In this document: piece by piece, positions 29,042 through 37,045 of the stretch | How the letters are laid out: each line of letters starts with the position of its first letter | How positions within the stretch are numbered: position 1 is the first letter of the stretch | NCBI GenBank assembly: GCA_964249755.1 | Contig: CAXUDB010000004.1 | Coordinates: forward strand, 471,818-535,817 | From: Ilyomonas sp964249755 | Lineage (GTDB): Bacteria; Bacteroidota; Bacteroidia; Chitinophagales; Chitinophagaceae | Direction: 5' to 3' | DNA length: 64,000 nucleotides | Translations under genes and position numbers: made by a program | The notes under the pieces: model-generated | What the model saw: the letters and a program-made list of their open reading frames with translations, nothing else | What the model was told of the DNA's origin: nothing | Database searches by the model: none

Positions 29042-30790
29042 ATGGCTGATTTAGAGATTAAGAAGAAACCCAAACAATACGATGCAGTTGTAATTGGCTC
29101 TGGCGCAGGTGGAGGAATGGCGACTTATGTTCTGGCAAAAGCCGGCTTGAAAGTGTGCCTGATAGAAGCCGGGCCGATGTTCGACCCGAAAGTGAATTCA
29201 CTGCAATTGAAGAAGCCTTGGGATTCGCCCAGAAGAGGCGCCAGCACTAAGTTTCGCCCCTTTGGCGATTTTGATGGCTGCTACTGGGGATGGGAGATAG
29301 ACGGCGAGCCGTACACACAAGCACCGGGCACCGAGTGGGACTGGTGGCGCGCACGTATGCTGGGTGGACGCACCAACCACTGGGGCAGAATATCGCTGCG
29401 GTTTGGACCCAAAGATTTTAAAGCAAAGAGCATAGACGGGCTGGGCGACGACTGGCCGATAAGCTACGATGATGTAAAACCTTATTACGATAAAATAGAC
29501 CGCCTGCTGGGTGTGTTTGGCACCAATGAAGGGTTGCCGGATGCGCCGGATGGCATCTTTCTGCCGCCACCCAAGCCGCGTCTGCACGAGTTGATGATCA
29601 AGAACGCAGGACTAGCATCGGGCGTGCCCGTTATTCCTTCCCGGTTGTCTATTCTTACCAAACAATTAGAAGGCAATAAAGAACGCGGCTCTTGTTTTTA
29701 CTGCTCGCAATGCGGCAGAAGTTGTAAGGCCTATGCAGATTTTTCATCGTCTTCTGTATTGGTGATACCAGCTTTGGCAACGGGTAATGTTGACCTTGTT
29801 ACTAACGCCATGGCGCGCGAAATTCTTACCGATCAGAAGACTGGTCTGGCTACTGCGGTGTCTTATGTAAGTAAAGACGATATGCAGGAATACCAGGTGA
29901 GTGGCAAAACAGTGATATTGGCTGCCAGCGCCTGCGAGTCGGCTCGTTTGTTACTCAATTCAAAATCGCCGCGGCACCCCAATGGTTTGGCCAACAGTAG
30001 CAATGTGGTAGGCAAATACCTGCATGATAGCACCGGTGCCGGCATGGGTGGTATTATTCCCGATTTGTTTAACCGTAAGCGATACAACGAAGATGGTGTG
30101 GGCGGTATGCATGTATATTCGCCTTGGTGGCTGGATAATAAAAAGCTCGATTTCCCACGCGGTTATCATATCGAATACGGCGGTGGTATGGGTATGCCAC
30201 TATATGGGTTTAGTTGGGGTATCGAAAACCTCAATGGTAAATATGCCGTGCACGGTATGCAAAAAGAAGGCGGCGGCTATGGCAAATCATTGAAAGAAGA
30301 TTATCGCTTTTTCTATGGTGCCGGCGTAGGCATGGCAGGCAGGGGAGAAGCCCTGGCAGTGGAAAGTAATTACTGCGAAATAGACCCAACTACAGTGGAC
30401 AAATATGGCATCCCGGTATTGCGTTTCAATGTGAAGTATTCTGATTACGAAATCAACCAGGCAAAGCACATGATGGAGACATTCTCCGAGATTCTTCACA
30501 ACATGAAAGCCGTGATTACCTGGGGCGCGGATAATAACAAAGAGAACAACTGGGGTTTGGAAGCGCCGGGCAAAATTATACATGAAGCCGGCACGGTGCG
30601 CATGGGCAGCGATCCGAAAAAGTCGGCGCTCAATGCCTGGAGCCAGGCGCACGATGCAAAGAATGTATTGTGCGTAGATGGTGGTCAGTTTGTATCGCAG
30701 GGAGATAAAAATATTACATGGACAATACTGGCTTTATCTATGCGCGCCAGTGAGCATTTAATTGAAGAACTGAAAAAGAATAATGTATAG
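29042..30790 (+). CDS. GMC family FAD-dependent dehydrogenase
   Basis: A 582-residue oxidoreductase. The Rossmann FAD motif is GSGAGGGMATYVLAKAGLKV (~residue 19) with EAG following, and the C-terminal GMC_oxred_C has HEAGTVRMG and CVDGGQF...NITWTILAL with the likely catalytic His. A cysteine cluster CFYCSQCGRSC (~residue 219) recurs in this subgroup and might bind an iron-sulfur cluster. The downstream gene encodes a gluconate 2-dehydrogenase subunit 3-like partner with a Tat signal; the large subunit itself has none, so it is probably exported with it. Substrate is likely a sugar or sugar acid. Confidence 0.88.
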   Translation: MADLEIKKKPKQYDAVVIGSGAGGGMATYVLAKAGLKVCLIEAGPMFDPKVNSLQLKKPWDSPRRGASTKFRPFGDFDGCYWGWEIDGEPYTQAPGTEWDWWRARMLGGRTNHWGRISLRFGPKDFKAKSIDGLGDDWPISYDDVKPYYDKIDRLLGVFGTNEGLPDAPDGIFLPPPKPRLHELMIKNAGLASGVPVIPSRLSILTKQLEGNKERGSCFYCSQCGRSCKAYADFSSSSVLVIPALATGNVDLVTNAMAREILTDQKTGLATAVSYVSKDDMQEYQVSGKTVILAASACESARLLLNSKSPRHPNGLANSSNVVGKYLHDSTGAGMGGIIPDLFNRKRYNEDGVGGMHVYSPWWLDNKKLDFPRGYHIEYGGGMGMPLYGFSWGIENLNGKYAVHGMQKEGGGYGKSLKEDYRFFYGAGVGMAGRGEALAVESNYCEIDPTTVDKYGIPVLRFNVKYSDYEINQAKHMMETFSEILHNMKAVITWGADNNKENNWGLEAPGKIIHEAGTVRMGSDPKKSALNAWSQAHDAKNVLCVDGGQFVSQGDKNITWTILALSMRASEHLIEELKKNNV

Positions 30791-30791
30791 A

Positions 30792-30826
30792 AGCTGTGAG
30801 CTATCAGCTTCGAGCTATGAGCACAG
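30792..30826 (+). repeat. Heptanucleotide AGCTNNN repeat
   Basis: Directly after the GMC stop codon the sequence reads AGCTGTG, AGCTATC, AGCTTCG, AGCTATG, then a decayed AGCACAG, giving a strict 7-bp period. It lies in the 82-bp gap between the two dehydrogenase subunit genes. It is noncoding in the frame used and could be a recombination-prone microsatellite. Confidence 0.65.
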
Positions 30827-30872
30827 AACAGCATCTACCAACGATCATTTGACAACTATCAACTATAATAAA

Positions 30873-31547
30873 ATGGATAGAAGAAAATCACTCAAAACAT
30901 TACTTGCCGGCAGCATGGCGGCAGGTGCGGTGCTGGAAGCCTGCAACAGCGATATTAAAACCGACAATACAAAAGACCTTCCGGGAAAGAAAGCGGTGGA
31001 AGACAAAGGCAAAGACTTCGACCGCATGAAGGAAGAACAGGCTTACTATGATGACGTAACCAGAGATAAATTTTTTACTGACCACGAGATGGCAACGATT
31101 TCTGTTTTGTCTGATATTATCATTCCTAAAGATGACATAAGCGGTAGTGCCACTGATGCTAAGGTGCCGGACTTTATTGAGTTCATCGTACGCGATATGC
31201 CCGAGCATCAAACACCAATGCGCGGCGGCTTGCGTTGGTTGGATTTGCAATGTCTGACACGCTACGGCAAATCGTTCCGTGAGTGCGACGACAAGCAGCG
31301 CATTGAAATGGTTGATGCCATTGCCTATCCTAAAAAAGCGAAGCCAGGCATGGAGCCGGGCGTTTCTTTTTTTAGTTTGATGCGCAACCTTACAGCCAGC
31401 GGTTTTTACTCTTCCGAGATTGGTGTAAAAGATATTGGCTATGCAGGCAATGTGCCTAACCAATGGAACGGCGTGCCGGCTGATGTGTTGAAGCAATATA
31501 ACTTAGCTTATACGGATAAGGAGTTGAAAGAGTGTGTGAGCTATTGA
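30873..31547 (+). CDS. Gluconate 2-dehydrogenase subunit 3-like Tat protein
   Basis: A 224-residue protein. ATG at 30873 opens with a Tat-like signal DRRKSLKTLLAGSMAAG ending in a lipobox-like VLEAC, so it may be a Tat-exported lipoprotein. The body matches the gluconate 2-dehydrogenase subunit 3 family (FFTDHEMATISVLSDIIIP; VPDFIEFIVRD; RGGLRWLDLQC). In that family the small subunit escorts and anchors the GMC-type catalytic subunit, here the upstream gene, at the periplasmic side. Confidence 0.88.
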   Translation: MDRRKSLKTLLAGSMAAGAVLEACNSDIKTDNTKDLPGKKAVEDKGKDFDRMKEEQAYYDDVTRDKFFTDHEMATISVLSDIIIPKDDISGSATDAKVPDFIEFIVRDMPEHQTPMRGGLRWLDLQCLTRYGKSFRECDDKQRIEMVDAIAYPKKAKPGMEPGVSFFSLMRNLTASGFYSSEIGVKDIGYAGNVPNQWNGVPADVLKQYNLAYTDKELKECVSY

Positions 31548-31590
31548 AGTTGACTACTTTCGCTCTCAATTTCTTCATTCAATACATCTT

Positions 31591-32009
31591 ATGCAGATTG
31601 ATACCACTTATCTGGAGCGTTGTATTGCAACACTGGAAAAGCATTGGTATTATTACAACAGTCAAAGCCAGATGAGATTGACTATGATATCTATCGCTCT
31701 ACCTGTGTAAAAGAATTCGAAATTATTCTGGAGCAAAGCGGTAATTTATTGCGTAAAGCTTTAAGACCCTATTTCCATTCGTCTAAAGCGGTTGATGGGC
31801 TCGTTTTCAAAGATGTCTTTCGCCATGCGGTTCTACGTAATATCATTACATTTGAAGAGAGTGAGCGTTGGATGCAGTATCGGGACAATCGTAATAGTAC
31901 AGCGTATGATTACGGCGTGAACTTCGCCGAAGGAACTATTCTTTTGCTACCGCAATTTATTATAGATGCAACAGAATTAGTAGTTTCTATTAAACGTTCC
32001 ATCATTTAA
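31591..32009 (+). pseudogene. HEPN-domain toxin (HI0074-like), frameshifted and lacking catalytic His
   Basis: An ATG at 31591 opens MQIDTTYLERCIATLEK, and the family sequence then continues in the next frame as ALVLLQQSKPDEIDYDIYRST through to a stop at 32009. One G appears to be missing near 31641 (AAAAGCATTGG). The C-terminal part reads as the nucleotidyltransferase substrate-binding HEPN family. The ribonuclease motif R-x4-H is here RNSTAY (TAT at 31905), with Tyr in place of His. The MNT partner starts 1 bp after the stop. A -1 ribosomal slip on AAAAG would also restore the protein, and a sequencing error cannot be excluded. In either case the active-site change remains. Confidence 0.72.
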
Positions 32010-32010
32010 T

Positions 32011-32337
32011 ATGCTTCTTAAAGAAAGAACCAGACAAGCCTTACTCAATATCTTTTCTTCAATTGATTATCCTTTTGAAGTATGGGCCTATGGCAGTCGG
32101 GTAGATGGCTCGGCGCACGAAAGAAGCGATTTGGATTTGGTAATCAGAACACCTGACTTAACGCTACTGCCCTTGGAAACTTATGCAATCATCCGCGAAA
32201 AAATAACAGATAGCACAATACCTATTCTGGTGGATAGCTGGGACTGGGCAAGACTTCCGGCAAGCTTTCACGAAAACATTTTAGAGCAGCATGAAGAGCT
32301 GTTTGATAATAAAGAAAAGCTTCAACATCAGGCTTAA
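32011..32337 (+). CDS. MNT-type nucleotidyltransferase antitoxin
   Basis: A 108-residue minimal nucleotidyltransferase. WAYGSRVDGSAHERSDLDLV (~residue 27) is the GS-x(n)-D-x-D active site, with a third acidic residue in LVDSWDW (~residue 74). In HEPN/MNT pairs this enzyme neutralises the HEPN RNase by AMPylating a tyrosine near its active site. It is translationally coupled to the upstream HEPN gene (1-bp gap). Its catalytic residues look intact even though the toxin seems dead. Confidence 0.85.
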   Translation: MLLKERTRQALLNIFSSIDYPFEVWAYGSRVDGSAHERSDLDLVIRTPDLTLLPLETYAIIREKITDSTIPILVDSWDWARLPASFHENILEQHEELFDNKEKLQHQA

Positions 32338-32354
32338 AAATAGTGATTTTAACC

Positions 32355-32888
32355 ATGGTTACTTTCTCTAACGCAGCTATCAGCATCATTACTCAAGACG
32401 ATATTCCCGCCATCAAACATCTTCTTAACAGCGCCTATCGTGGTGAAAGCTCTAAACAAGGCTGGACCACCGAAGCGCACCTGATAGAAGGCGAACAACG
32501 CACCACGGAAGAAAATCTTTTGCAAACGATGCAACAACCCGGCAGCGCCTTTCTAAAATACACAAATGAACAAGGGGAGATTATTGGCTGTGTAAATCTT
32601 CAGCAGCACGGAAAAAAATTATATTTAGGTATGTTCAGCGTATCGCCGCAACGGCAGGGCGGCGGAATTGGCAAGCAGCTGTTAATGGCAGCTGAAGAAT
32701 GGGCAAAACACCTGCATTGCGAGGCTATTTATATGTCGGTTATCTCCGTTCGTACAGAACTGATCAACTGGTATCAGCGCCAGGGTTATAAAGATACCGG
32801 CGAACGAAAAGCCTTTGAAGAAGATGGCACGCACGGCAAGCATTTGCAGCCGATGGAGTTTATGATACTCGAAAAACAAATACAATGA
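32355..32888 (+). CDS. GNAT family N-acetyltransferase
   Basis: A 177-residue acetyltransferase. ATG at 32355 is chosen over an upstream GTG. The acetyl-CoA-binding motif is SVSPQRQGGGIGKQLL (~residue 97), with the preceding beta strand KLYLGMFSV and the C-terminal INWYQRQGYKDTGE. Substrate is unknown. It overlaps nothing and lies 17 bp after the MNT gene on the same strand; it converges on the L,D-transpeptidase-like gene with only 2 bp between stops. Confidence 0.88.
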   Translation: MVTFSNAAISIITQDDIPAIKHLLNSAYRGESSKQGWTTEAHLIEGEQRTTEENLLQTMQQPGSAFLKYTNEQGEIIGCVNLQQHGKKLYLGMFSVSPQRQGGGIGKQLLMAAEEWAKHLHCEAIYMSVISVRTELINWYQRQGYKDTGERKAFEEDGTHGKHLQPMEFMILEKQIQ

Positions 32889-32890
32889 TC

Positions 32891-33589
32891 TTATTCTTTC
32901 ACAACCTGTAGCAACACCGGGTTTTTCTTTTTATCCAGCCAGTGAATCAATTCAATAATATGCTCTTTGGACATTGCTGTGCAGCCACTCGTGCCACTGC
33001 TTTCATTCTTCCATACATGAATAAAAATGCAGGAGCCATTGCCTGCAACAACAGGAGCGCTGTTATATAAAACCCACACACCATACTCATAAAACTCATC
33101 CTTTCGCTTCATGTATTCAAAGCTGTTGTAAGCTTGCTGTGCTGTGTCAGCAACTATCAATGTATTGTAGTAAGAAGAAGACGGATCATCTACACAATGG
33201 CAAAGTGTATCTACCTGTTTAAAGGGCATGTGCAAATGGCGTAAATCGTGATAACTAAACACATCACCTAATAAAAAAAGACCAGCCGGCGATTTGCCAT
33301 CGCCTTCTTTTTTGATAGGCAGATACCTCAATGCAGCAAGGTCGCTCTGCGAATGTTTCGCTAAGCCGGCATGACCCACTACAACGGCAAATGAATCCTT
33401 TAGCTTCCACTGGCTGTGAAGGTTTCTTCTTTCATATAAATACATGCTTCCCTGTATTGCTTGTGCAGAAGGTGTTTTTACAAACAATACCTGGCGATTG
33501 CCGGTTAAGTAAGTAGAAAAAGAAGTAAGGTTCTGCGCCGATGCCCTGCCCGATAACCCAACAGCGAGGATCCAAAGAAGTTTTTTCAT
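32891..33589 (-). CDS. YkuD-like L,D-transpeptidase family protein
   Basis: A 232-residue protein with an N-terminal signal peptide (MKKLLWILAVGLSGRASAQ). The C-terminal motif IHVWKNESSGTSGCTAMS has the His and Cys of the YkuD/L,D-transpeptidase active site in the SGC variant seen in Bacteroidetes homologues. The mid-region has KKEGDGKSPAGLF, which matches the family's G-D-x-x-T-P-x-G strand. It probably acts on peptidoglycan in the periplasm; whether it crosslinks or cleaves is unknown. Confidence 0.85.
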   Translation of the reverse strand: MKKLLWILAVGLSGRASAQNLTSFSTYLTGNRQVLFVKTPSAQAIQGSMYLYERRNLHSQWKLKDSFAVVVGHAGLAKHSQSDLAALRYLPIKKEGDGKSPAGLFLLGDVFSYHDLRHLHMPFKQVDTLCHCVDDPSSSYYNTLIVADTAQQAYNSFEYMKRKDEFYEYGVWVLYNSAPVVAGNGSCIFIHVWKNESSGTSGCTAMSKEHIIELIHWLDKKKNPVLLQVVKE

Positions 33590-33673
33590 TCTGCAAAAGA
33601 AAACCTTTCGGTAGTATGTGGTAAGATGATAAAACGGTATTAGTCCTGCAAATTGGGTAATATTAAATAAGCT

Positions 33674-34633
33674 TTATTGCAGGATCACCTTGTTTTCAGT
33701 TGGCATATTATCATGCACCGCGTTCAAAAAACGAACAGTAAGTGGCATTACTCTCGGAGCATCAAACGCCGATGGCGGATGCCCGCCACCTTTTTGCAAA
33801 TAACATACATAAGGCGTGTGGCTGGCAGCGAGCTGACGGGAAAGGCAGGCAGAGCCATAAGTTTCAGGAAAGGAAGGGCAGGAATATTCATGACCGATAT
33901 CGTAAGGAGAAAGCCGGTCTTTCATTCCGTGAAAAAGGATCATAGGCACAGCACCATGACGGCTGATAAGTGATGAATCGCCCAAGCCGCCCCACATATT
34001 CATCATGCCCTTAATAGTGAAGGTATGGGTATAGGTGTTGCCGCTGTTGTTGATGGCACCCAACCGTTTGTATTGATCCGGCAAAAGTTGCATGGCGGCA
34101 TCGGGCGAAAGATAGGTCGTGTATAAAGCAATGGTGCCGCCTGCACTTCCACCGCCGATGTAAATGCGGCTGGTATCTATATGATAAGCATTGGCATGAG
34201 CCACCAGAAAGCGGAGTGCTGCATTGGCATCCTGTACCGCACGGTAAAGGGCATCATATTCGGTGAGCACATCGCCATCGCATTTGCTGCTGGTGCCTTT
34301 TTCCCAGCCCATTCTGTAATTGATCGTCACACCCACATAGCCCGAATCGGCCAGCAGGCTGCAGTGAGAAGCTAATTCTTTTTTATCGCCATCCGTGAAG
34401 CCGCCGCCATGGATCAGCATCATCATAGGATATTTCGTGTTCTCCGAAACCTTTCTCGGCACATCAATATCAAGCGTTAGCTTCTCTTCGCGTCCGGCCG
34501 TGTCTGGCGCTGTCGCGTACACAAGGTTGGTAAAAGTTTGCCCCGGAGCTGTTAGGATTTTGTTTTTCGTTTTTGAACAGGAGAATGTGCAGGTAAGTGC
34601 AAACAAAAAAGCAGTAAACAAAAGCTGGCGCAT
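33674..34633 (-). CDS. Lipoprotein alpha/beta hydrolase (carboxylesterase-like)
   Basis: A 319-residue hydrolase. The N-terminus MRQLLFTAFLFALTCTFSCSK has a lipobox-like cysteine at 19, so it is a probable lipoprotein. The HSL-like oxyanion motif HGGGFTDGD (~residue 75) and the nucleophile elbow GGGSAGG (~residue 159) are intact; DRLSPYD and GGGHPP supply the likely acid and histidine. It cleaves esters of unknown origin. A dispersed repeat lies upstream. Confidence 0.85.
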   Translation of the reverse strand: MRQLLFTAFLFALTCTFSCSKTKNKILTAPGQTFTNLVYATAPDTAGREEKLTLDIDVPRKVSENTKYPMMMLIHGGGFTDGDKKELASHCSLLADSGYVGVTINYRMGWEKGTSSKCDGDVLTEYDALYRAVQDANAALRFLVAHANAYHIDTSRIYIGGGSAGGTIALYTTYLSPDAAMQLLPDQYKRLGAINNSGNTYTHTFTIKGMMNMWGGLGDSSLISRHGAVPMILFHGMKDRLSPYDIGHEYSCPSFPETYGSACLSRQLAASHTPYVCYLQKGGGHPPSAFDAPRVMPLTVRFLNAVHDNMPTENKVILQ

Positions 34634-34870
34634 GCGACTTAAAAATGAGTAGTTATTGGTATTTCAATCGCGTGCAAGTTAACTTCGCTTATAAGTTGCA
34701 GGTATTAAAAGTGGGTTAAAGTACCTTTTGCTGTTGGCGAGAAAAAAGACCTGCGGTGTTTTGTTTTCAGGATGAATCATTTTGTGTGAATGAATAATGT
34801 TTAATTATCACCGCGATAAGAAAGCATTTTCATGGAGAGTAGTGATTATATCAAATAATGCGAGCCGCAT

Positions 34871-35006
34871 CCGTCATTGCGAGGAACAAAGCAAACTACG
34901 AACTGCAGTAAAGCAGGCTTATGAGTAATGAATAAGGTTAACATATTTATGATTTACAAACAGTCTTTATTATAGCACAGACTGCTTCGTTCTTTGCAAT
35001 GACGGG
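34871..35006. repeat. Extragenic inverted repeat, GTCATTGCGAGGA family
   Basis: The left arm (34871-34897, beginning CCGTCATTGCGAGGAAC) and the right arm (34979-35006, ending GCAATGACGGG) are inverted copies agreeing at 22 of 27 positions, with ~81 bp between. The GTCATTGCGAGGA core is a well-known dispersed bacterial palindrome. There is no open frame inside. Confidence 0.75.
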
Positions 35007-35069
35007 TGCTGTAGCCGCTTCATTACTCACAATCATTTTTATCTATGACTCTGTACCACTATGAATGAT

Positions 35070-35102
35070 AAACCTGCAAGGTTTTAAAAACTTTACAGGT
35101 TT
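35070..35102. repeat. AT-rich near-perfect palindrome
   Basis: AAACCTGCAAGGTTTT at the left pairs with AAAACTTTACAGGTTT at the right with two mismatches around a 1-2 base centre. It lies 65 bp past the stop of the minus-strand oxidoreductase gene and may act as its transcription terminator or as a dispersed repeat. Confidence 0.55.
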
Positions 35103-35166
35103 GCTTTATCTCTAATTATTTTTCTCTGCAAAACCTCTTTCTCTCCTTTTCTCTGCGGTAGAAAAA

Positions 35167-36753
35167 TCATATCACATCCGGGCTCCATCCTTTCCTATAG
35201 TCCCGGCTCAGGTATTTATTGGCATCAGATGAGTTAGTAATCTTCCGGTTAACAGCATCATACTTCAGCGAATGGTTGCTGCGCAAAGCCACTGCATATA
35301 GGTTCACGGCTTCAGTTAAGTATTCAGCCTGGCGGAAATTGCCATCGTATTGCTCGCCGGTTTTGCAGGCTGCCACGAACTTCGGCAAAGCGTCCGAGGT
35401 CTGCTGCACCTGGCTTCTTTTGTCCACGTCTATCTTCTTTGGCGCATCCATCTTTTTACCCGAAATAATCTGCGGATCCTGCACATTAAATCCGGCTAAT
35501 ATGATCCCGCTATCTCCCACAAACATCATCCCTTCCTGCGGCAGTTCTTTGTCGTCTTTCAACAACTCGGGCGGTGTAGGCGGGCGCATGCCGCCATCGT
35601 ACCAGCACAGATCTACCGGCGGGCGGTTGCCATTGGCAGGATACATAAAACGCACAGTGCTTGCAAAGGGAAAAGAGAAATCATTATTAATGCGGAAAGG
35701 CACATTACCATTGAAGTCGCATACATGGCTTCGGTTTGGAATGACCATCGTGGGCGAGGTCAGTTGCAGGGCATTAAACACGGTCCACAGACTGTAATGA
35801 CCCATATCTGCCATGCAGCCGCCACCGAAGTCGTACCAGCCGCGAAACGTCATATTGGTATAGTTAGGTGAATAAGCGCGGTCAGCTTCCGGTCCCAGCC
35901 ACAAGTTCCAGTCAAAACCTTGGGGCACAGGTGGTTTATCGGTGGGCAGTTGTGCGTATTGTGGCCATACGGGCCGGTTCGTCCAGTTGTGCACTTCTTT
36001 TAGTGTGCCGATAGCGCCACTGTTAATCCACGCCATTACAGTCTCCATCGAGCCATTGCTATCCCAGGGCACTAGATGTGTAATTACCTTGCTGTTGCGC
36101 GCCATTTCTATCACCCGCTTGCCTTCCAGCAGGCGGTTAGAGATGGGCTTGTGCACAATTACGTGCTTGCCGCGTTTGATGGCCGCCATGCAAAGAATGC
36201 CGTGCAAATGATCAGGCGTCATAATCTTTACAGCATCCACATCTCGTTCTTTATCCAGCAGTTCGCGCACATCGGCATACGAAGTGCAGCCTTTGTAAGA
36301 AGTGTCTTTCCGCACATTGCCATAGTATGTATTCACAATGTCTTTGCCCACTTCCCGGCCGCCGGGTATGGTGTTGTCGCCTCCGGGCTGCCAGTTGGGT
36401 TTGTTGATGGTTTTGCGCACGTCATTCTTCAGTCCATCGTTGCTCCAGTCTCTATACCCAACGGCATCTTTGTTGGGGTCGCATACCGAAACAATCTGTA
36501 TCTCCGGCACGGCAAGCATAGGCAGCATTTCGTTGATGCCTTGTGTGCCGATGCCAATATAAGCCAGCGTTATTTTATCGCTGGGCGCCACATATCCTTT
36601 GCCACCCAGCACATGGCGTGGGAGGATAGTAAAGGCAATGGCAGCCGACGAAGCCATCTCTACAAATTTGCGGCGACTGAGTGTGGAAGGTTGCGTTTGT
36701 GATTCGTCCGATGCATGGCTTGCATTAGCCTCGTTAGGCGTGTTCTCATTCAT
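35167..36753 (-). CDS. Tat-exported Gfo/Idh/MocA family oxidoreductase
   Basis: A 528-residue protein. ATG at 36753 is chosen over a TTG three codons upstream. A Tat signal SRRKFVEMASSAAIAF lies near residue 30. The NAD(P)-binding Rossmann domain begins ITLAYIGIGTQGINEM with VCDP; EKPI of the family is here HKPIS (~residue 210), and the C-terminal substrate domain has GGGCMADMGHYSLWTVF. The Glu-to-His change in E-K-P is seen in some exported members. Likely substrate is a sugar derivative; specificity is unknown. Confidence 0.87.
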   Translation of the reverse strand: MNENTPNEANASHASDESQTQPSTLSRRKFVEMASSAAIAFTILPRHVLGGKGYVAPSDKITLAYIGIGTQGINEMLPMLAVPEIQIVSVCDPNKDAVGYRDWSNDGLKNDVRKTINKPNWQPGGDNTIPGGREVGKDIVNTYYGNVRKDTSYKGCTSYADVRELLDKERDVDAVKIMTPDHLHGILCMAAIKRGKHVIVHKPISNRLLEGKRVIEMARNSKVITHLVPWDSNGSMETVMAWINSGAIGTLKEVHNWTNRPVWPQYAQLPTDKPPVPQGFDWNLWLGPEADRAYSPNYTNMTFRGWYDFGGGCMADMGHYSLWTVFNALQLTSPTMVIPNRSHVCDFNGNVPFRINNDFSFPFASTVRFMYPANGNRPPVDLCWYDGGMRPPTPPELLKDDKELPQEGMMFVGDSGIILAGFNVQDPQIISGKKMDAPKKIDVDKRSQVQQTSDALPKFVAACKTGEQYDGNFRQAEYLTEAVNLYAVALRSNHSLKYDAVNRKITNSSDANKYLSRDYRKGWSPDVI

Positions 36754-36962
36754 AAATGGCAATGTGTTTATCGTTTTGTAAACTGAGAATTAAAGATAGC
36801 AGATAAGGAGATTGTAAAGCCGAAATATTTAGTAATAATATAAGCAGGAAATAGCCGGCGGATTCTTGTATAAAGGTGGTTTTTCCGGGGTGCCGAAGGT
36901 CCTTTTGCAACTCTGGAAATCGCAGTCCGTCCTAAAATCACTTTCCGGTATGTCGAAAACAA

Positions 36963-37002
36963 AAATCGGTATCCCGGACAATTGTTTTCGGGATACCGAT
37001 TT
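36963..37002 (-). terminator. Intrinsic terminator of the 1147-residue secreted protein gene
   Basis: A 14-bp perfect stem (AAATCGGTATCCCG at 36963-36976 and its complement at 36989-37002) encloses a 12-base loop. On the minus strand it is followed by TTTTTGTTTT, and it lies 43 bp past the stop at 37046. Confidence 0.88.
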
Positions 37003-37045
37003 GTAAACTATGCCTCAAAAACACCTCCGAAGCACTCATTCCTAC

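Larger units (their letters stand above)
34634..35166. other. Repeat-bearing intergenic region
   Basis: This 533-bp spacer has no gene. It contains an inverted-repeat element (34871-35006), a palindrome (35070-35102) and a CTCTGCGGTA-type tail at ~35153, the same motif as the arms at 44291-44310 and 44473-44492. Confidence 0.6.

Noticed and set aside
36076..36702. 208-codon frame opposite the Gfo/Idh/MocA gene
   Set aside because: It is antisense to a clear gene and its translation shows no family pattern.
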